Origin: Comamonadaceae bacterium
Lineage (GTDB): Bacteria > Pseudomonadota > Gammaproteobacteria > Burkholderiales > Burkholderiaceae_C
Length of the DNA: 10,625 bases
Reading direction: 5' to 3'
NCBI GenBank assembly: GCA_021286965.1
Contig: JAJTBK010000269.1
Span: 1-10,625, forward strand
Numbering within the stretch: position 1 is the stretch's first letter; the number at the start of each line of letters is the position of its first letter. The notes beneath the pieces are model-generated. The model saw nothing but the letters and a program-made list of their open reading frames with translations, was not told the DNA's origin and searched no databases. A program made the position numbers and the translations under genes. Below, one piece after another: positions 7,120 to 10,625 of this stretch.

Positions 7120-7510
7120 GCAGGTAGGTGGCGCCGGCCACCGCCACCAGCACCAGCGCCAGCAGCAGGTCGTAGCGCGCGCGCGTCCAGTGCAGCAGCA
7201 GGGCGTACAGGGCCTCGTTGACGGCAAAGCCGCCCGCCGAGATGGCAAAAAAGCGCAGCGCTGCGCGCTCCAGGGCATTGCCGTGGCCGCGAAAGCTCAA
7301 AAAATGGTGGCCGCTGAACGACACCACAAAAGCCACCAGCCAACCGAGCACGTTGGCCTGCAGCGGTGCCAGGCCCGCCAGGGCGACGCTGGCCGTGGCC
7401 ACGCTCCAGTGCACGGCAGCGGCGGCGCAGCCCACAACGATGAACCAGGCCACGCGCCCGCGCTGGTGCCGGGGCGCAAAAGGAGGATGTAAATGACGAC
7501 GACGGTGCAT
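7085..7510 (-). CDS. GtrA family membrane protein (putative undecaprenyl-P-sugar flippase; LgmD-like)
   Basis: A small membrane protein, 141 residues from ATG 7510 or 122 from GTG 7453. Four hydrophobic helices lie at about 22-45, 50-70, 86-107 and 113-132 (longer form). The C-terminal LLSRHWAFLRNP resembles the N-F-x-x-x-R-x-W-x-F ending of GtrA proteins, which are thought to flip polyprenyl-phosphate-linked sugars. Neither start has a good Shine-Dalgarno sequence; ATG 7510 would overlap the divergent deacetylase start by 18 bases. Further upstream the frame runs into a shadow of the deacetylase gene. It is the only minus-strand gene of the envelope module and lies tail-to-tail, overlapping by 35 bases, with the ArnT-like gene. 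Flanking GT2, ArnT-like and deacetylase genes support a flippase role. Family is fairly sure; start is not. Confidence 0.8.
   Translation of the reverse strand: MHRRRHLHPPFAPRHQRGRVAWFIVVGCAAAAVHWSVATASVALAGLAPLQANVLGWLVAFVVSFSGHHFLSFRGHGNALERAALRFFAISAGGFAVNEALYALLLHWTRARYDLLLALVLVAVAGATYLLSRHWAFLRNP
7481..7486 (+). promoter_or_regulatory. Strong Shine-Dalgarno sequence fixing the deacetylase start
   Basis: A full AGGAGG lies six bases before ATG 7493, the best ribosome binding site in the window. It fixes the start of the deacetylase gene even though the site lies inside the opposing gtrA gene. Confidence 0.8.
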
Positions 7511-8356
7511 GAGGCGGGCGAGGATAGCAGCTGGCGCGCCATCAGCCTGTGTGTGGACGACTTTGGCCTGCACGCCGGGGTCAACGCTGCCGTGCTGCAG
7601 CTGGCGGCCTTGGGCCGGGTGCAGGCCACCTCGGCCATGGTGGGCGGCCCGGCCTGGGCTGAGGGCGCGGCGCAGCTGCGCGCCTTGGATGCCACGCGGC
7701 TGGAGGTCGGGCTGCACCTGGATTTGACCGAATGCACGCTCGATTCGCAGCTGCGCTCGCCGCTGCCGCGCCTGCTTGCCCGGGCCTACCTGGGGCAGAT
7801 CGACCGCGTGGCGCTATCGCGCGAGATCACGGCCCAGTTCGACGCCTTCGAGCAGGCCCTGGGGCGGGCGCCGGCCTATGTCGATGGCCACCAGCACGTG
7901 CACCAGCTGCCGCTGGTGCGCACGCTGCTGCTGGCGGAGATCGCGCGCCGCTACCCGCAAGGCGGGCTGTGGCTGCGCAGCACGCGCAGCGCCCCTTACG
8001 CCGCCCATGGTGACGCGCGCACCGCCTTCAAAAGTGCCGTCATCGCCGGCCTGGGCGGGCGCCGCCTGGCCGCCTTGGCGCGGCGTCAGGGGCTGGCGCA
8101 AAACCGTTGCCTGCTGGGGGTGTATGACTTTACCGGCGGCGCCGACGGCTACCGCCAGCGCCTGCAGCGCTGGCTGCAGGCGGCGCTGCCGGGCGATGTG
8201 CTGATGTGCCACCCCGGCCAGGCTTGCGGTGCCCCGGATGCGCTCGTCGGCGCGCGCCAGGCCGAGCTGCAGGTGCTGGCGGGCGACGATTTTCCAGCCA
8301 TGCTGGCGGCTGCCGGGGTGCGCTTGCAAGCGATGAATTTGCTATTGAGAAAATAG
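7493..8356 (+). CDS. ChbG/HpnK (YdjC) family carbohydrate deacetylase (NaxD/LgmC-like)
   Basis: A 287-residue YdjC-superfamily metal-dependent deacetylase. ChbG deacetylates chitooligosaccharides. NaxD of Francisella, in the same superfamily, deacetylates undecaprenyl-phosphate-GalNAc for lipid A modification. Metal and catalytic motifs: LCVDDFGLHAGVN at 19-31 with D22 and D23, VGLHLDLTE at 72-80 with H75, AYVDGHQHVHQLP at 128-140 with D131, H133, H135 and H137, and LMCHPGQ with H240. No signal peptide or membrane helix is evident, so it should act on the cytoplasmic side. A perfect AGGAGG six bases upstream sets the start. The neighbouring GT2, ArnT-like and GtrA genes favour a lipid-linked HexNAc substrate over chitin sugars; a hopanoid (HpnK) role is less likely because no hpn genes are near. 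The last codons (MNLLLRK) and the stop lie inside a palindromic repeat. Confidence 0.87.
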   Translation: MTTTVHEAGEDSSWRAISLCVDDFGLHAGVNAAVLQLAALGRVQATSAMVGGPAWAEGAAQLRALDATRLEVGLHLDLTECTLDSQLRSPLPRLLARAYLGQIDRVALSREITAQFDAFEQALGRAPAYVDGHQHVHQLPLVRTLLLAEIARRYPQGGLWLRSTRSAPYAAHGDARTAFKSAVIAGLGGRRLAALARRQGLAQNRCLLGVYDFTGGADGYRQRLQRWLQAALPGDVLMCHPGQACGAPDALVGARQAELQVLAGDDFPAMLAAAGVRLQAMNLLLRK

Positions 8357-8400
8357 CTGCTAACGCTTGCTGTGTAAGCGCTAGGTGGCATTTTCTCTTA
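8321..8400. repeat. Palindromic repeat element between convergent genes, likely bidirectional terminator
   Basis: This AT-richer stretch contains three nested palindromes: CGCTTGCAAGCG (8321-8332, perfect 12-bp), GCTATT/AATAGC (8341-8346 with 8352-8357), and CTAACGCTT/AAGCGCTAG (8360-8368 with 8376-8384, one mismatch, 7-base loop). It ends in a T-rich run. The core ATAGCTGCTAACGCTT...AAGCGCTAG resembles, from memory, a dispersed repeat found between genes in Comamonadaceae. It supplies the last codons and TAG of the deacetylase gene and ends at the stop of the opposing Bug gene. A transcription-ending role is inferred from position. Outer limits are approximate. Confidence 0.6.
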
Positions 8401-9363
8401 AATTTTGATGCCCGATGCCTGTACTACCCGCTGGTAGCGGGCGCGCTCTTGTGCCATGAAGGTGGCGAACTGCTCTGGTGTGCTCGGCTCCGGCTCGGCC
8501 CACAGGGCGGCAAACTGGGCCCGGGTGTCGCTCGCCTGCAGGGCCTGGGCAAAAGCGCGGTGCAGCTGTGCAATGCGTGCCGGTGGCGTGCCAGCCGGGG
8601 CCACCAGGCCCCACCAGGAATCCATGGCAAAGCCCTTGAAGTGCTGCGACAGTGGTGGCACGCCCGGTAGCGCAGGACTGGCGGCAGTGCTGGTGACGGC
8701 CAGCGCCAGCAGCCTGCCGGCGCGGATGTTGGGCGCGGCGGCGGCCAGGTTGTCGATGTTGAAATCGACCTCGTCGGCCAACAGCGCCAGCTGCGCCGGC
8801 AGCGCACCCCGGTACGGTACGTGCAGGGCCGCCAGGCCGGCCTGCTGCTGAAAAAGGGCCCCCGCCAGGTGGCCGGCGCTGCCGTTGCCGCCGCTGCCGT
8901 AGCGCAGCTTGTCGGGGTGGCTGTGGGCGTAGACCAGCAGATCGGCCAGGCTCCGGATGTTCAGCCGCCTGGCCCGGGTGGCGCTCATCACCAGCACGTT
9001 GGGCACCCGCACCATGTGGGTGATGGCGGCAAAATCGTGCGCTGCGTCGTACGGCATTCGCCGATACAGCCAGGGGTTGATGGCGTGCGTGGCGGTGGCG
9101 GCGATGCCCAGCGTCAGGCCGTCGGGCACGGCCTTGGCGACGGCGTTCGCCCCCCAGTTGCCGCCGGCGCCGGCCTGGTTCTCGACCTGCACTGGCCCGA
9201 GCCAGGGCTGCACCTGCGCGGTCAGAATGCGTGCCGTCAGATCGACCGGGCCGCCCACGGCGTAGGGCACGATCAGGCGCAGCGGCTGCGCCCCCGCCTG
9301 GGCGGCGCTGCCCAGGGGGGCAATGCCCGCCATTCCATAGCGGAGCAGGGTGCGGCGCTGCAT
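8398..9363 (-). CDS. Bug/TctC family tripartite tricarboxylate transporter substrate-binding protein
   Basis: A 321-residue periplasmic solute-binding protein of the Bug family, greatly expanded in Burkholderiales; members bind small carboxylates, amides or similar ligands. The N-terminus MQRRTLLRYGMAGIAPLG has twin arginines and a hydrophobic stretch, with a likely cleavage site near AQAGA (about residue 25). Mature-part family motifs: LRLIVPYAVGGPVDLTARIL, VENQAGAGGNWGANAVAKAV with PDGLTLGIAATATH following, and HVPYRGALPAQLALLADEVD. Length is normal for the family. The start lies 17 bases after the stop of the upstream reductase gene on the same strand, so the two are probably co-transcribed. 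No TctA or TctB membrane subunits occur in the window, so it is an orphan receptor here. The ligand cannot be read from the sequence. Confidence 0.92.
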   Translation of the reverse strand: MQRRTLLRYGMAGIAPLGSAAQAGAQPLRLIVPYAVGGPVDLTARILTAQVQPWLGPVQVENQAGAGGNWGANAVAKAVPDGLTLGIAATATHAINPWLYRRMPYDAAHDFAAITHMVRVPNVLVMSATRARRLNIRSLADLLVYAHSHPDKLRYGSGGNGSAGHLAGALFQQQAGLAALHVPYRGALPAQLALLADEVDFNIDNLAAAAPNIRAGRLLALAVTSTAASPALPGVPPLSQHFKGFAMDSWWGLVAPAGTPPARIAQLHRAFAQALQASDTRAQFAALWAEPEPSTPEQFATFMAQERARYQRVVQASGIKI

Positions 9364-9380
9364 GGTGGGCGCTGGCGGGG

Positions 9381-10427
9381 TCAGTGCTTGTCGGCCTCGG
9401 AGGTGAAGGCGTCGGCGTAGAACTCGTCCTCGGGCAGGCCGCGTTCTTCGGTGTAGCTGCGCCGGGCGGCATCGACCACCACCGGCGCGCCGCAGGCGTA
9501 GACCTGAAAGCCCGAGAGGTCGGCAAAATCGTCGAGCACCGCCTGGTGCACAAAGCCGCTGCGCCCCTGCCAGCCGTCCTCGGGCAGGGCGTTGGAGACG
9601 ACCGGCACGTAGTGCAGCTGCGGCATCTGCGCCTGCTGCGCGCGCACCCAGTCGTCCATGTACAGGTCTTGCGGCCGGCGCCCGCCCCAGTACAGCGCCA
9701 GCGGACGCGTGCTGCCCTGGTGCAAGAGGTGTTCGAGCAGCGCCTTGACCGGAGCAAAGCCGGTGCCCGAGGCCAGCAAGATGATGGGCTTGGCCGAATC
9801 CTCGCGCAGGTAGAAGCTGCCAAACGGGCCTTCGATGCGCAAAATTTCTTTCTCCTGCATGGCGCCAAACACATGGTCCGTAAAGCGCCCGCCGGGCATG
9901 TGGCGGATGTGCAGCTCCAGCCCCGGGGCGCTGGCCTGCTGGTGCGGCGCCGTGGCCATGGAATAGGCGCGGCGCACGCCGTCCTTGAGCACGAATTCGA
10001 TGTACTGGCCGGCGTGGTACTTGAAGGGCTCGGTTGCCGGCAGCTGCAGGCGCAGCTGCACCACGTCGGGCGATTGGCGCACCAGCGCGGCCACGCGCAC
10101 CGGTAGTTTCTTGACCGGGAAGGCGCGCTCATCCGTCACCTGGCGCGCCTCCAGCACCACGTCCGACTGCGCCTGGGCGCAGCAGGTGAGGATGTAGCCT
10201 TCGGCCTCCTCCTGTGCCGACAGGGCCTTGTCCTGGTGCGCGCCGTGGTGCACCTGGCCGCTGATTTTCTTGCATTTGCACGAGCCGCAGGCGCCGTCCT
10301 TGCAGCCGTAGGGCAGGCCAATGCCCTGGGCGATGGCGGCGGCCAGGATGCTCTCCTCGCCCTGGGCTGTAAAGCGGCGGCCGCTGGGCTGCACGGTGAT
10401 CTCAAAGGCGGAGTCGGCGCGGGTCAT
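9381..10427 (-). CDS. 2Fe-2S ferredoxin/FAD/NAD(P)H reductase (CDP-6-deoxy-delta-3,4-glucoseen reductase type)
   Basis: A 348-residue electron-transfer reductase with three domains. First, an N-terminal plant-type 2Fe-2S ferredoxin domain with Cys at 42, 47 and 50 in PYGCKDGACGSCKCKK and a fourth at 82 or 83 (ILTCCAQ). Second, a FAD-binding domain with the RAYSMA motif. Third, a C-terminal NAD(P)H domain with LLASGTGFAPVKALLEHLL and ACGAPVVVDAARR. It moves electrons from NAD(P)H through FAD to the iron-sulfur cluster. Proteins of this architecture in Comamonadaceae are usually named CDP-6-deoxy-delta-3,4-glucoseen reductase (AscD/RfbI type), but no 3,6-dideoxyhexose genes are present, so the true partner may be an oxygenase or another protein. 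ATG 10427 is chosen because the ferredoxin domain begins directly after it; a GAGG lies 12 bases upstream. The longer frame to 10535 runs into the divergent gene. Part of its C-terminal domain (9506-9564) is copied in inverted form at the window end. Confidence 0.9.
   Translation of the reverse strand: MTRADSAFEITVQPSGRRFTAQGEESILAAAIAQGIGLPYGCKDGACGSCKCKKISGQVHHGAHQDKALSAQEEAEGYILTCCAQAQSDVVLEARQVTDERAFPVKKLPVRVAALVRQSPDVVQLRLQLPATEPFKYHAGQYIEFVLKDGVRRAYSMATAPHQQASAPGLELHIRHMPGGRFTDHVFGAMQEKEILRIEGPFGSFYLREDSAKPIILLASGTGFAPVKALLEHLLHQGSTRPLALYWGGRRPQDLYMDDWVRAQQAQMPQLHYVPVVSNALPEDGWQGRSGFVHQAVLDDFADLSGFQVYACGAPVVVDAARRSYTEERGLPEDEFYADAFTSEADKH
9506..9564 (-). repeat. Inverted repeat, internal arm (within the reductase gene)
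   Basis: These 59 bases are the exact reverse complement of the last 59 bases of the window (10567-10625). They encode the reductase segment RSGFVHQAVLDDFADLSGF on the minus strand. The coding frame here is intact and reads as normal family sequence, so this arm is the original and the other is the copy. Confidence 0.97.
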
Positions 10428-10470
10428 TGCGGTGGTTATCCTCAGGCGTGAATCAACGAACGGACGAATT

Positions 10471-10625
10471 GTGCCTGCTACACAAACCCCTCTGGGCGCC
10501 CTGCCGGCGCGCTTTCGCCGCGCGCGCGTGCTCATCGTCGGCTGCGGCGACGTCGGCCTGCGGGCCGCGCAGCGGCTTTGTGCACCAGGCGGTGCTCGAC
10601 GATTTTGCCGACCTCTCGGGCTTTC
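10471..10625 (+). CDS. NAD(P)-binding SDR/epimerase-like oxidoreductase, N-terminal fragment, chimeric after about 10567
   Basis: The frame from GTG 10471 reads VPATQTPLGALPARFRRARV and then LIVGCGDVGLRAAQRL. The RARVLIVGCGDVGLR stretch is a Rossmann-fold dinucleotide-binding motif (GxGxxG-like, GCGDVG), typical of YeeZ-like NAD-dependent epimerase/dehydratase proteins. It is divergent from the reductase gene with 43 bases between starts. From 10567 on, the DNA is an exact inverted copy of reductase sequence, so residues after about AAQRL (CAPGGARRFCRPLGL) are probably not genuine. Only about 33-36 residues can be trusted. The start is uncertain because no clear ribosome binding site is visible. 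The family call rests on one motif. Confidence 0.5.
   Translation, partial: MPATQTPLGALPARFRRARVLIVGCGDVGLRAAQRLCAPGGARRFCRPLGL
10567..10625 (+). repeat. Inverted repeat, terminal arm (probable chimeric join)
   Basis: An exact 59-base inverted copy of 9506-9564 that runs to the last base, so its full length is unknown. It interrupts the oxidoreductase reading frame right after the Rossmann motif. The reductase protein sequence continues here in a different frame of the plus strand (SGFVHQAVLDDFADLSGF), which shows the origin clearly. Confidence 0.95.

Noticed and set aside
5497..7278. 593-codon minus-strand open frame opposite the ArnT-like gene
   Set aside because: Gln/Arg/His-rich antisense shadow without motifs; the plus strand encodes a clear polytopic ArnT-like protein.
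7511..7717. Upstream extension of the GtrA frame to 7717
   Set aside because: It is the antisense of the deacetylase coding sequence, hydrophilic and unlike GtrA, and would give an unusual 210-residue protein.
8381..10132. 583-codon minus-strand frame across the Bug and reductase genes
   Set aside because: It lies one frame off the two real minus-strand genes and reads as Arg/Pro/Ala-rich noise.
1..10625. CRISPR arrays, tRNA/rRNA genes, insertion sequences, phage or toxin-antitoxin genes
   Set aside because: I saw no spaced direct repeats, tRNA-like cloverleaf, transposase motif or phage gene; almost all of the window is covered by recognisable chromosomal genes.

Overview
The window is high-GC DNA packed with genes. 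It looks like chromosomal sequence from a beta-proteobacterium of the order Burkholderiales, most likely family Comamonadaceae (Acidovorax-like). Three things suggest this: the protein families and their order (purM facing away from hda-HAD-pcnB-folK), the orphan Bug/TctC-type receptor, and a palindromic repeat at 8321-8400 that I recall as common between genes in this family. Both ends cut through genes, so this may be a whole short contig.

Layout. Positions 1-885 (minus) hold purM of purine synthesis, cut at its C-terminus. Facing away from it is a tight plus-strand operon: hda (replication control by inactivating DnaA), a HAD-IB phosphatase, pcnB (poly(A) polymerase) and folK (folate synthesis). 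These overlap by ATGA or abut. A terminator-like hairpin follows folK.

Positions 4592-8356 form a cell-envelope module: a GT2 polyprenyl-phosphate glycosyltransferase, an ArnT-like GT-C transferase, a GtrA-family membrane protein on the opposite strand, and a YdjC/ChbG-family deacetylase. This is the set of activities proposed for hexosamine modification of lipid A: load HexNAc on undecaprenyl phosphate, deacetylate, flip, and transfer to lipid A (Bordetella LgmA-D; Francisella FlmF2/NaxD/FlmK). No other arn genes are present, which argues against an L-Ara4N pathway.

A repeat between convergent genes (8321-8400) closes the module. Beyond it, on the minus strand, lies a probable two-gene operon: a 2Fe-2S/FAD/NAD(P)H reductase of the CDP-6-deoxy-delta-3,4-glucoseen reductase type, then a Bug-family periplasmic binding protein. 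A divergent NAD(P)-binding oxidoreductase begins at 10471, but after about 100 bases its sequence turns into an exact 59-base inverted copy of part of the reductase gene. That copy runs to the end of the window and looks more like a chimera or assembly artefact than biology.

Most of the window is ordinary housekeeping sequence. The points most worth a second look are the complete lipid A hexosamine-type module with its inverted, doubly overlapping gtrA gene, the terminal inverted duplication, and the repeat that supplies the last codons and stop of the deacetylase gene.
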